Below the pieces are notes generated by a model. It was not told the DNA's origin, searched no databases, and worked only from the letters and a program-made list of their open reading frames with translations. 64,000 bases of DNA from Aphelenchoides besseyi (lineage: Eukaryota > Nematoda > Chromadorea > Rhabditida > Aphelenchoididae): positions 10,416,001 to 10,480,000 of the forward strand of contig JAMPIQ010000001.1 in the NCBI GenBank assembly GCA_024699855.1. Reading direction: 5' to 3'. Positions 1 through 10,056 of the stretch are shown piece by piece. The position numbers and the translations under genes are program-made. Position 1 is the first letter of the stretch; each line of letters starts with the position of its first letter.

Positions 1-153
1 GCAATCGACAAACTCCAACAGTTTGTTTAGTTAAGAACATTGTGCATCGAGAAGTATTCAAACGATTATAAGAACAATTCGTATAACAACAACATTTCAT
101 TAGCAAAAAACGCAAGAGTTCATGAACGAAAATGAATTTGTTTGAAAGAAAGT

Positions 154-173
154 CCATGGCCTTCGGGCCATGG
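154..173. other. Perfect hairpin with TTCG tetraloop
   Basis: An 8-bp perfect inverted repeat (CCATGGCC at 154-161, GGCCATGG at 166-173) closes a TTCG loop, giving the cUUCGg form known to be exceptionally stable in RNA. It lies in the otherwise gene-free first 980 bases. No flanking RNA gene was recognised, so the function is unknown. Confidence 0.6.
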
Positions 174-891
174 CAAGGACGCGATTTTTCCGCGTAAACG
201 ACGGGATGCAGTGGACAACATCAAATAGTCGGTAAGCAATTCGATCTGATGCAATTTACTTTGTGATTTTTCAGGTCCAATTATTGCCGATCTGTCCACC
301 CGTTATAGCACCAAAATTTCGATCTCGGTCACGTACGTTTTCGAGTTATCTTTGCGATCTGCACGTTTCGATTTCAGTTTCTCAATTCCTCAACGGGTGT
401 TTGAAGGACCGAATTTTTGGATGGACAGCAGGAATGAAACGGTCAGTTTGTTGCTAAGCGATTTGTTTACAATCGTATTTCAGGTCTACATCTTCAACTA
501 CATGCTTACACTCGTCCAATTCTGCTCCTCATCAATACACAACGATATCTCATGGTATTTGAATTGATGTTCAACATAACCAATGTGTTTTTGTTTCAGT
601 CTGTCTTTTGACTTTATGCATCAATGGATCGACGGGAACATTCTTAACTGTTACCACGATCGTCAATGTTATTTGTCTACAGAAATTGCTGCTGCTGATC
701 TACTCACAGTCATCTATTCATTGTCTACTTGAGATTGAACGACCGAATTGTCCACTTTGATTTTAATATGAACAACCCTTCGAATGAAAATTTGTGTTCA
801 AAATGTTGTTTGCATAACTCTCTCACTTTCTCTCTCACTCTCATTCAATTTGCATACGTATACTTTTGCATTTGTCAGCCAAATTGAAAAG

Positions 892-899
892 TATAAAAG
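892..899 (+). promoter_or_regulatory. TATA box of the first plus-strand gene
   Basis: TATAAAAG lies about 90 bases before the ATG at 982, so a start site about 30 bases downstream would leave a short leader. A pyrimidine-rich CT tract (about 816-845) precedes it. This is an assignment by motif and spacing only. Confidence 0.5.
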
Positions 900-981
900 G
901 AAAAGCTTTTGTTCAGTTCGGTTACAGTTCGTCTGTTTTGTCGTCTTTTGCTACAATTCAAGTAGAGCTCCTTCTCCTGTC

Positions 982-1809
982 ATGGCCGACCGTCCGCTCT
1001 TCAATGTCAATGCTCCGCCGTTTGTACCGCGCCAAATTGAGCGAGAAGACCAGGAAATCGAAGATCTGATTGAAGAGAATGAATCGATGAAACCGCAACC
1101 GCCGCCTTCACCACCTCCACAACCTCAACCACCTCAACCAGCGTTGACTTCAGCGGAAACACTCGATTTGCTGGACCCGGCCGATGGAGACGTAACAATG
1201 TGAGTTCAAAGTGAATCGAAGTTTGCTCATGTACTTTATTTTGCAGCTCGATCACGGTGCGAATCACGCAAGTAAACGCCGTGCGCAAAACAACCAATGG
1301 TATCGAAATCTGCACCGCGCTAGGCTCATGCGCCGATGGTCGAAACATGCAAATTACTGGCTGGCGAAACTTGGCGACTTGCGTCGGTCGTGAGCTCATG
1401 AACAATCACATCATGACGATCGACTTTCTGCGATGTTCGTCCATTGCCAAAGGGCTCAATAACGGTCAATTCGTTCACGAAGTTTGTCTGTCAGCGGCAA
1501 CGACAATTACGGACCATGGAGCGCAAGTTGAGGTTGAACAAGTTCCGTTGATAAATTTGGATCTCGTTGGTGTGACCATGGGCAAATTTAGTGAGTTCTC
1601 TACATCTTTATACGTTTCACACTACACTGTCTGTTTCAGAAACACGTGGATTCGTCTTGAATGTTCCACGAGCTCTCGGCCTGCGACACATCGGTTCGAT
1701 CGTTGAGAGCAACATCAAAGTCAATCTTTGCTTCAATGAACCTCCGCCAGTCATGTCTCCGCGTCAAGAAGTGCATGTTCAAGGACGTTTTGTTAATCAG
1801 ATGATCTAA
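982..1809 (+). CDS. Hypothetical protein, possible OB-fold nucleic-acid-binding domain
   Basis: Three exons, 982-1199, 1247-1590 and 1640-1809, are joined by introns of 47 and 49 bp with GTGAGTT donors; all phases agree. The product is about 243 residues. Residues 1-75 are acidic and then proline-rich (runs of PPP and QPPQP). The rest, from SITVRITQV on, has alternating hydrophobic strands (GRNMQITGWRNL, HEVCLSAATTI), which suggests an OB-fold like that of RPA-type single-strand binders. That fold call is inference from pattern only; no catalytic motif was seen. The reading frame is open upstream to 784, but the TATA box at 892 and the charged start MADRPLF favour the ATG at 982. A polyadenylation signal follows the stop. 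Confidence 0.7.
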
Positions 1810-1931
1810 GTCGAACACATCGAGTTGGGCCACGAATTTTTGTCCGAAAATGACGGACGTCTTCAGAACGTTCGCGCTCCCAACCGTCGTCGATCTCTTG
1901 ATTGAACATGTATGTAAATGTTTTTTGTTAA

Positions 1932-1937
1932 AATAAA
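1932..1937 (+). terminator. Poly(A) signal AATAAA
   Basis: AATAAA lies 123 bases after the stop codon at 1809, inside an AT-rich stretch. No other feature was seen between 1810 and 2227. Confidence 0.5.
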
Positions 1938-2227
1938 ATTGTTGTTGTTAAAAAGTTTCTATTGCGTTCTCTTCTTAGACTATCATAGTGTAAGCATTTG
2001 AAATTGTTTTGTAAATAAACAATGCGAATGATATGTAATAATTGATTAATTGACTCTGCTGTTTAATTGTCCGGCATTAGAGCCTTGTATTGTAAATAAC
2101 AAAACTTAGGACTGAAACTGAAATGATTCAAAAGAGTACGGTTTCTGGTTTATTTCAACCAATGACAAAAGAGAAACACAAGAAAATGACCATGCGGTCC
2201 AAATCAACAGTAAGTCTTTTCCTCATT

Positions 2228-3337
2228 TCAGTTCGCTTTGCGGACCGCCCTCTCCTGAAAACAAAGTCGTCAGTCCTGGACATGAGGGTTTCAACTCACC
2301 TTCGGAGCTTTTGCGTCCTTCTTCTTGCTCTTGCTCTTTTTTGGTTTCTTCACTTTCGAAAACTTGACCTTCGAGAACTCAATTTTCGTCTCCTTCTTGT
2401 CCTTCTTGCCGCGTTTCTTCGACCATAAACGGAAGATGTAACCCCGACCATTGAGAACGACTTTGATGCTGATGTACGCGATGATGGTCGACGCAACGAG
2501 CACTGAAAAACCCCAGCCAAAAGCAAACAAGCAAAAGCAGCTGAAAGCCAAAAATGAAGATTAGTGTTCACACAAAACTCACATTTTAAAAAACTGGATA
2601 TGGGCCTTCAACGATTCCAGGTTTCCACCAGCAGCTTGGTCAGATGTGGTTCCTGGTTGCTCAGCAGAAGCTGACAAGTCCGTTGTGATGCCTGTTCCCT
2701 GCAAACAACAATGAGATGCATGTTGATCGCGTGAAACTGACCTTAAGTAAAACGTTGTATCCCTTATTGCCGCCCTGCTTGATGATTAACGTGACTTGTT
2801 TCTTTCCGTTAACCAAATTTTTGAGAATGCTGGGGCCACCAGTGCACTGAACTTGTGTTTGTTCGCCTCCAACTTGCGTGATCGCATTATCTGTCAATTT
2901 GAGCTTCAGCGACCCATCATCTGAAGGCCCATTGACTGAAAATGAAGCTGTAAAATGAAAGTTCAGATTTCAAACTAACCAACTTCGAACTTTGGCGTGG
3001 GACCTCCAGTGGCTTGGACAGTAAATGTGCAATTGAAAATCGTGAGCTTAAGTCTATAAATGAAGATGATAAGAAGCAGAGTGGAAACTTACTCATCATC
3101 TTCCGTCGGTTGACCGGTAAACTCAAGTTTGAGATCGTTGCTCGATTCGGCCACGACTTGAACGCCTGCATCGCAAGTGCTGAGGACCCTGAAATAGTTT
3201 ATGTAACGAACTCATCGATTGGAAACTCACAATCCGTTTTCAATCTTCGTGACACACGCAGGAACATCAGCACCTATGAGCATCGGAGCAGAAATGACGA
3301 ACAAACCAACGGTCAAGAAGAACGCAAAGCCAACCAT
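2228..3337 (-). CDS. Single-pass type I membrane protein with lysine-rich cytoplasmic tail
   Basis: Read on the minus strand from the ATG at 3337 through several short introns. The first exon joins the second at GGATT/GGTCC (donor near 3235), and the last intron runs from 2299 to 2255. The start MVGFAFFLTVGLFVISAP is a signal peptide. About 170 extracellular residues follow with paired cysteines (PACV, STCDAG, FNCTF, VQCTGG). A membrane span is centred on FSVLVASTIIAYISIKVV. The tail is rich in lysine (KKRGKKDKKE, KKPKKSKSKKKD) and ends KAPKERAVRKAN. An in-frame ATG 33 codons upstream is possible but would spoil the signal peptide. The family was not recognised. Confidence 0.7.
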
Positions 3338-3752
3338 CGAAGACACGCAGAGCAAATCGGAGTGAAAAACAGTGCAGGCGAACAGAAAAGTAGCTGATTG
3401 AAGTCTTCCTCGTTCTTTTATTGTCTTGGTTTTCACGCAAATTCGTTCAATTAGCTATTCGTGGATAAGAAAAATTGGCATAATTACCCTATTGATTATC
3501 TCCATCTAAATGTTCAAATCCACAGAGTTTCAATGTTCCTAATCTTCTACAGTTTCATTGGAATTAGTAACGAAATTCTTTTCCAGGTAATAAACTCAGT
3601 GGTCAAATTGCAGTCATCGAAAGTCATACTTTCAAACAGAAGAAGTGGTATACAATTCTGATCAAGTGATTAGACGTTTGCGTCTTCGTGATATGTTTGG
3701 AATAAAATTTCTTCGAATTCTACTGTCTGCATTTCATTACTTTTAACTTGTT
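3338..3752. other. No gene seen
   Basis: Between the membrane-protein gene and the 478-bp repeat there are only short AT-rich open frames without splice-site support. Confidence 0.5.
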
Positions 3753-4230
3753 TGAGTTCAACCCGTTGAGGTCGAACGTTCCAAAATTTCTGTGCCGACC
3801 ACCTGTTTGGTCGGACTCTTTTACTACCTTTAACTTGGGTCAATAAACCGACCATGTCGACTCCTCTTGTGTTCACGTTCTTATCAGAATCATTCCACCT
3901 GATGGGCTAGACGCTTACTGGCGACCGAATTCTCTTTGACCGCATGTCTCTCTCGTTTCTGTTATCTCTTCGAAGGCATGAGCTTCCGGTCGTCTCCGAC
4001 TATCGCGACAAAGAGAGCAGTGGAGTTGAGTAGAGAACGTGATTGAAAGAGCACGTTCGCTAAAGAGTGTTCAACCCATCAACTCTCAAGAATCTGAAGA
4101 ACAAGTGATCGAGAGAGTGGTCAGATAAGTCGGTTTATAAACCCAAATTTGAGGTTTGTATTCGGTTCGAGCTCGAGACACGTGGCCGACAATCGCAATT
4201 TTGGAGCGTCTGACTATCGAGTTGGACACG
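3753..4230 (+). repeat. Long direct repeat, copy 1 (478 bp, LTR-like)
   Basis: The block from TGAGTTCAACCC to GAGTTGGACACG recurs base for base at 9220-9697 on the same strand. It starts with TG, has weakly inverted ends (GAGTTCAAC against GTTGGAC) and carries TTTATAAAC near its 3' part, as LTRs often do. No target-site duplication, primer-binding site or gag-pol frame could be found, so solo LTR or non-autonomous element is an inference. No open frame inside it looks coding. Confidence 0.85.
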
Positions 4231-4753
4231 CAATTAACTTCTTATGTTTATGTTGATGTGTAGTTAATAGGAACAACGTAAATTTATTTACAATATCTGT
4301 ATCACGCACAACCTTTGCGTATGTTGCCTTGTTTTGAACAATGTTAAAGAGCTCTAATTGAATGGTTGTTTACTGAGAAATCTACATTGTTAGAACAGTT
4401 CCACGTTCCAGGATCTTCTGTTCGAATCGAATGCCACGTCAGCTTCGGAAAAAACTGCAAATTTGCATATTTCGCTCAAAATGAGCGGTCTTTGGTTTCT
4501 TCGTCAGTCTTCGCGTTTTCTCTTCTGTCGACCGGCGACTTGATTTTCTGGCTCCGCGATTTTAGGCACCAGGCTAACCAACAGCTTGTCCTTGTCTTCT
4601 CTCTCCATTAATCAGTTGTTCCTTTTCAGATACTGTGCTGCTACCTCCATCAATCTGATTGCTGAAATGGGCGTCTGAAGACGATGTGAGAAGCAAAAGC
4701 CGGAATAACAGCGGGATGTAAGTGTAGGTGTTTAACTCGGCGACTTGATTCAG
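4231..4753. other. No confident gene; 5' part of the next gene may lie here
   Basis: This stretch separates repeat copy 1 from the first supported exon at 4754. An 81-codon open frame (4366-4611) has no splice link to the downstream frame that I could make work. A leader exon of the gene at 4754-5158 may lie here. Confidence 0.3.
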
Positions 4754-5158
4754 TCCGTTTCAAGTGCATTCCAATCGATAAAACGAGGAAAGTCGCCAAT
4801 TTTGTATTGCAACAAGCTGATCTGAGGTAAACATTGAGATGAACACCCGACCGCTGAGCAGCGACGAGTGAACGTAAATGCTCATGTCTTCAGACTTCAG
4901 AATAGCGGCTTGTGGCGCTTTGTACTTTATTGAAGAGCCAAGTACAATCGTCATCCCAGAGAGGCTTCAGAAGGTGCGTGGTGATTACAAAGTTGGTCTT
5001 GTAGCATCTGCATCACAAGAAGATTACAAGTTAGCGACAGTTTTGACCGGCCAACTTCGAGAATTGTTGTCAACGTGAGTTTGCTTCCTTTTTTCATTGT
5101 GTTGTTGTTTAGGGACGTTGACATTCTTCTGTGCACTAAAATCGCCCGAATGGAATGA
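4754..5158 (+). CDS. Unrecognised small protein, 5' end not found
   Basis: A chain of exons joins in phase. It starts after an acceptor (TTGATTCAG) at 4753, uses a GTAAAC donor near 4827 to an acceptor before AATAGCGGC, and then a GTGAGT...TTTAG intron at about 5073-5113, ending at TGA 5156-5158. The peptide runs FKCIPIDKTRKVANFV, RIAACGALYFIEEPSTIVIP, KVRGDYKVGLVASASQEDYK, LATVLTGQLRELLSTDVDIL and ends CTKIARME. The composition is that of a folded soluble protein, but I do not know the family. No start codon was found upstream, so it is 5' partial or a remnant. AATAAA follows at 5307. It converges on the aspartic protease gene and lies inside the block between the two 478-bp repeats. Confidence 0.45.
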
Positions 5159-5439
5159 AAATCAAGAAGACAGTCGCTAGAACTCAGACCACTCGTTGAT
5201 TTGTCATATCGACTTAGAAGAACACCATTGGACACGGAGCACAAAAATCCTTGAATCTGAAGTTGAGAATGACCGATCGGTCCACTGCACTTTGTTGTTT
5301 TTTGGAAATAAACACGACTAAATAGAAGTTCTTGATTTGTATCCTCAACATTGCCAATATCGTTAGATTGTCGAGTACAATAAATGCTCATTTCAACAGG
5401 TTGATTAGCTTGCAACATTACTTTATTGATTATAAGTAA

Positions 5440-6921
5440 TCAGTTTTTGGTTTTTGCAAAGCCAATAGTACGCTTTTTAATGTTATGGACCGTACAGAAG
5501 ACCTGAGTAAACGGTGTTCCTAAGATCCACCCGTCTTCCTCGTCATCGTAACCAGTGAAAAGTACTTTACAACGTCCAGTATGGAGATTCAAAAGCATGT
5601 TTCTTGAAGGAATAACGTACCGATGGCCATTGATAGTTAGAATGACAGTTGCATCAGCATCGCAATCCATAATGTGACCTCCTTCAACGGGTGTTGCTCC
5701 GAGTTCACGCATGAGTTGCTCAACGACTCTTACGGGCGCAGATATCGTGTTGCTGCCCGAATCTGTAGGACGGAAATAAGAAAACAGAATTTGAGTCTAC
5801 CGGAAATTGCTTTGAAGGGTGTCGATACACGTCCACGACCAATTTGAAATTGAGACGCAGTGAATTCCCAATGCGAAGCTATCTTGGATTTATTTTGTTT
5901 AGAATTTAACTTACAGTCGTAAGAAATACCAACGTAGTTAACATCTTCGTCGCAATTATGCTTATCTAACGCTCCAAATGTTATCACGCCGCTTTCTTGG
6001 CAATCTTCATAATTTGGACACTTTTTCATGTAAATTGTAAAGATCGGAGCGTCGAGAAGCTTTTGACGCCAAGCCTCGTGTATAATCGAAGTACCGTACT
6101 CTTCTGGATCTTCTAAACTTGGAAGACCAAGAATACCCTACAAGAACTTAAAAGTTTCTGATTGAGTCTGCAAACCTGATCACTAAATTCCATCACATCA
6201 GCGGCACCAAACTTGATTGGTTTCTTAAAGCGCAATGAATCTCCGAACTAAATTGGAATTGTAACAAAACAATTACCGTTTATCTAACCGCGAAATAGTC
6301 CTTGTAATAAAAACCTCTAGCTGAACCAGTTCCTGTATTTTGAAAGAAGTTTGATCGATTTTTGCATTCACCTACCGTATATAACCTGTAAAACTTTATC
6401 AGTGCGCTCTGCATGACGAGATGCTGCGGGATCGTAAAGCTCAAGACCCGAATGACAATACTTGGCAAGCGGACCTGAACATATAGGATGTTATTTGATC
6501 GGCTATTTCACCACAAACCCGATGATGTGCATCCTATTTTCGGCAGCCACAAAATATCAGAGCCTAAATACAAACTGAATAGAGAGACTGAGGAATGCCA
6601 ACCTGTATCGAAAAACTAAAACATTCAGGCCAATGACTATGCATACATTTTGCCCACTTACCACAGTAAAAGGTACCGGTGGTGTCCCCACGAATACGGT
6701 TCCTGAACGGTTAAATCTGATTATTGCCAATTCGATTGCAGACCCTTGTACATCTGATCGTTATCCATACTTAAAGCTTGACCAGAGACATCGTTAAGTC
6801 TAAGCGTGTTGTTGCGTTGAACACGTTTGACTGCTTGAACAGCAACTGACCATGAGCCCGCATCAACCAACATCACAAGAGCATAACCAATTAAGAAACC
6901 GAACACCAACATCGGAGACAT
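5440..6921 (-). CDS. Pepsin-family aspartic protease (cathepsin D-like), secreted or lysosomal
   Basis: Both catalytic motifs of family A1 are present: FFDTGSDILWLP and DSGSNTISAP. The start MSPMLVFGFLIGYALVM is a signal peptide, followed by a propeptide and then the N-lobe strand GTVFVGTPPVPFTV. Later landmarks are the flap-region TGTGSARGFYYKDYFA, GILGLPSLEDPEEYG, GVITFGALD, and the C-terminal WILGTPFTQVFCTVHN with IGFAKTKN at the end. The length of about 400 residues is normal for the family. The first catalytic Asp sits on a 13-base microexon (6603-6615). A 35-base intron joins GATCAGAT to ATTTAACC near 6755-6721. AATAAA (minus strand, 5427-5422) follows the stop at 13 bases. The gene lies between the two 478-bp repeats. 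Confidence 0.85.
6603..6615 (-). other. 13-base microexon carrying the first catalytic aspartate
   Basis: On the minus strand TTTTTCGATACAG lies between an acceptor (GAATGTTTTAG) and a donor (GTTGGC). Joined to the preceding exon ending at ACTGTG and the next exon starting GCTCTGAT, it reads FTV-FFDTG-SDILW, the active-site loop of aspartic proteases. Skipping it removes DTG and shifts the frame. Confidence 0.75.
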
Positions 6922-7973
6922 CGGAGCAAAATAATCATGTCGAAATCAAAAACAACGGCCATTTTATACCACTTCTTGATCTCATTGAACTCACCAAGAA
7001 TTGCAGCAGTCGCAATTCGAATAGTCTCCGGAAGCAAATTCAAAGTTCATTCGCGAGTCTAAAAATTTAGTTTCTGATGTTCTAATGGTTTGAATTTGAA
7101 AGAACTCAAAGAACTATCTTAAAAAATTTTATTTAAACAGCTAGAATTTGTCTCGATGGTTTCGAATGAAAGGATGACAGTCGAACTTTAAGCATCAAGA
7201 TCAATTTCTTGTTTGTTGTCGGTTTCGATTAAATGAACGTGTAGTTTGCCTTTGTCTCTTTAGATAGCTGTCCATCTGCTACCTCACGAAAGAATAGAAA
7301 GAAGAGTAGTCTTGGGACTCCAAAATGTTCGATTGCATGGCCATCTTTCTAATCAGCAACTTTAGTAACGAATTCAGTAAACTAATCAGCCAAGAGACTT
7401 CTGACTTGTCCATTAGGACATTTTGAATCGTTCAGAGATCTAAAAGTTAGTTGGTCAACGAGCTTAGGATCCAGTAGATTATCTCGTTCTTTTATCACTG
7501 ATTTCGACAAGTCCGACAATAGAGACGTCGAATTCAATGGCAGCGAACTGAACTACAACATTCAGTATGGTCAGAGAAGCTTCGGAAGAACCAAAGTGAT
7601 TTGCAAACAAATTAACGTGACCTGGCTATTGTGTTTAGATCGATTTCAATAGTTAGTGAAGATTGTGAATTAAAGTTTGACCTGGGGCACAGTCCACCAA
7701 ACAGAAACTGCAGTTAATATCTCCTGCTAAGTTGTTCTAAAGGTAAAGTGCAACAGCTTTCTAGGCCAAGCATCAAATCTTCACGTTCTAGTTTCAGTAA
7801 AAGTCGACGGAATCGTTGTCGGAAAACCTCTGACGCAAATACTTTTTGTGTGCTTTGTACAATCCATCTAAGATGAATATCGTTGACTTCAAAGTCAAAA
7901 GCGGGCAGGTAGATCCCTGGTGTTTAAATCAAACTCCTGAGTTTTCTGCCCAATACTCAAAAACTAAAAGATT
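6922..7973. other. No gene seen
   Basis: About 1 kb upstream of the aspartic protease. Only short open frames are present, without splice-site or motif support. Promoter elements of the protease may lie at its right-hand end near 6920-7100, but none is distinct. Confidence 0.45.
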
Positions 7974-9002
7974 TCATTTGAGGAAGATTTCTTTACAATT
8001 ACAATGATTTATTCGGTTCAACCAATTAACAACAAAGCAAAGGAGTACAAAAGATGATTGTTTGTTAACTTGGTGCGAATACTTCGACCGCTTTTCCCAT
8101 TCGCTCCGGTCCGGAGTGATTGTTTGCCATGCAGATCCCGACACTCGTTCCATGTCTTTTCGCCAACGATCCGCGGGTCTTTCAAGTGGCCTGGTCTTGT
8201 CGTATGGCCACCAGAATGGCGTGCGAGTAGTCCAGCGATCATTATTTCGTCTGGCTACATGATCAGTCCAATTAAACTTACGTTGTATTACATCTTCCAC
8301 CACGTCTTTGAACTTAGTCAGGTTCCGGATTGTGGCGCTTCGGATCGTGTCTTGCAGACGAACACCCAAGATGCGTCCTTCCATTGCTCTTTAGGTTGTT
8401 GTTAGTTTGGTCCGGTCGGTATCGTCTTTCTTTGGTAGAAGGACTGTCTTTGAGGTTTTCCATTGAGTTGGAACATCTTCCTTCCTCAGACACTCGTTGA
8501 ACAGTGCTGTCACAATGCTTAATAGTTTAAACCCACCGTTTTTTGCATCTCGTTCGTTATTCCATCTGTTCCTGGAGCCTTGTCGTTCTTCAAGCTTTCC
8601 ATTGTCGCTCGAACTTCGAAGATGATGATGTCCGGAACATTTTCTTCTTCGCGGTAGTCTGTTTCCAACTAAACGTCCATTTTCGATGTCCGCACGTTTT
8701 GTCAGTGCCCTTCCATCGCCTGCTTTCAATGCACGCATCGTTCTATAAGCAGGTTCTTTCGGGCCGAGTTTTCGATGTCGTACTGCAGGTTGTACGTTAT
8801 AACATGAAGGCGTTGAAGGTTACTCATTCCATGCCGGTTTTATTCCGCAGGTCCGTTTGAATCCCATTTCGTTCATGTACCCGTGGAACGTCGTTGCTTC
8901 ACAACGCCAATGCGGACTCTTTTTGTTCGAGTCGTAGCAATAAGTTTGTACATCAATCGAGTCCAGTCCAAGACCTCCGTACTTCGTTACCGCGGGTTGC
9001 AA
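7974..9002 (-). mobile_element. Decayed non-LTR retrotransposon (RTE-like LINE) with most of the reverse transcriptase deleted
   Basis: Minus-strand fragments match the conserved end of RTE-type pol: TKFKDVVEDVIQRKFNWTDH, then GHVAR-like DHVARRNNDRWTTRTPFWW, RPADRWRKDM and WQTITPDRSEW (8384 down to about 8060). Just upstream (about 8600-8400) the start of the RT domain is readable: FNECLRKEDVPTQWKTSKTV and LLPKKDDTD. The two pieces abut, so the catalytic RT core with its YxDD motif is missing. The part above 8600 (to about 9002) is shifted and hard to read. The element is dead. It ends about 220 bases before repeat copy 2. Confidence 0.75.
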
Positions 9003-9219
9003 GCTCTAAGGTGATATATTCGTTGTTGGCCTACCTTGGTGTAACTGGTTATTAACCAAGGCGTTTCCCGCCGCCCACCACGTGAAGGTAACAGAACGGA
9101 CGGCTTTGGATAGACACGCTCATTAAATCATTTCGCTTTTTTCTTGTTTTTCCGCAAAACAAAAAAAAGGGTTTAGAGAACGGGCAGAAGTCAACTGAAC
9201 AATTTCTTGGCATTAATTA

Positions 9220-9697
9220 TGAGTTCAACCCGTTGAGGTCGAACGTTCCAAAATTTCTGTGCCGACCACCTGTTTGGTCGGACTCTTTTACTACCTTTAA
9301 CTTGGGTCAATAAACCGACCATGTCGACTCCTCTTGTGTTCACGTTCTTATCAGAATCATTCCACCTGATGGGCTAGACGCTTACTGGCGACCGAATTCT
9401 CTTTGACCGCATGTCTCTCTCGTTTCTGTTATCTCTTCGAAGGCATGAGCTTCCGGTCGTCTCCGACTATCGCGACAAAGAGAGCAGTGGAGTTGAGTAG
9501 AGAACGTGATTGAAAGAGCACGTTCGCTAAAGAGTGTTCAACCCATCAACTCTCAAGAATCTGAAGAACAAGTGATCGAGAGAGTGGTCAGATAAGTCGG
9601 TTTATAAACCCAAATTTGAGGTTTGTATTCGGTTCGAGCTCGAGACACGTGGCCGACAATCGCAATTTTGGAGCGTCTGACTATCGAGTTGGACACG
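9220..9697 (+). repeat. Long direct repeat, copy 2 (478 bp, LTR-like)
   Basis: Same orientation and, line by line, same bases as 3753-4230. The left flank (CATTAATTA) and right flank (TAAACCAATCC) differ from those of copy 1, which sets the borders. The complete identity means a recent duplication or insertion, or homogenisation. Open frames inside it (for example 9553-9753 minus) are not supported as genes. Confidence 0.85.
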
Positions 9698-9804
9698 TAA
9701 ACCAATCCGATACTTCTCGTGTGAGCCGAAAAAGTTTCAACGGTTGTAATCATGTTTATTCAATGAATTTCAACTCAATTGGGACATGCAAGAACTTGTT
9801 TGAA

Positions 9805-10056
9805 TCATTGCTGATAATCGTCAGATGACAAACTCTTCCCATCGTTCCGTTTAAACACCGTACTTGCATCTCCCGTCACTCTGGTCAGCTGATCGACGCT
9901 CACATAGTCCTGTTTGAAGTTGCCGTGACCAACCAAAATCGAACGAATTCCCCGACCTTGTAACTACTTTGCGAGTGGTCGCGCCAAACTAATTTCGTAC
10001 TCTTCGATGTCCGACACAAAGAAAATGACTGTTATTTGTCTGAATAGAGAATAGCC
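9805..10056 (-). pseudogene. Remnant of a von Willebrand factor A domain gene
   Basis: From an acceptor (CTCTATTCAG) the minus strand reads QITVIFFVSDIEEYEISLAR, then PLAK, an in-frame TAG (9966-9964), then GRGIRSILVGHGNFKQDYVS and LTRVTGDASTVFKRNDG, ending at TGA 9807-9805. The layout is the back half of a vWA domain: a hydrophobic strand with Asp, a helix, the GI-x-I-LVG-G strand, and the closing VTGDASTVF. The first strand with the MIDAS DxSxS was not found. An open frame further upstream (10330-10073) may be another exon. The internal stop and missing front argue for a pseudogene. Confidence 0.4.

Noticed and set aside
784..981. An extended N-terminus for the first gene
   Set aside because: The frame is open, but it contains the TATA box and a CT-rich tract, and the codons look non-coding; the ATG at 982 fits better.
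4416..4440. GTTCGAATC, a possible tRNA B-box
   Set aside because: No acceptor or anticodon arms can be folded around it.
4951..5418. A 155-codon minus-strand open frame
   Set aside because: It overlaps the in-phase exons of the plus-strand gene, has no family resemblance and ends in the 3' region between two converging genes.
3753..9697. A complete LTR retrotransposon with two LTRs
   Set aside because: The interior has a cellular aspartic protease with introns and a LINE relic on the minus strand, no gag-pol frame, no clear primer-binding site, and no matching target-site duplication at the outer ends.
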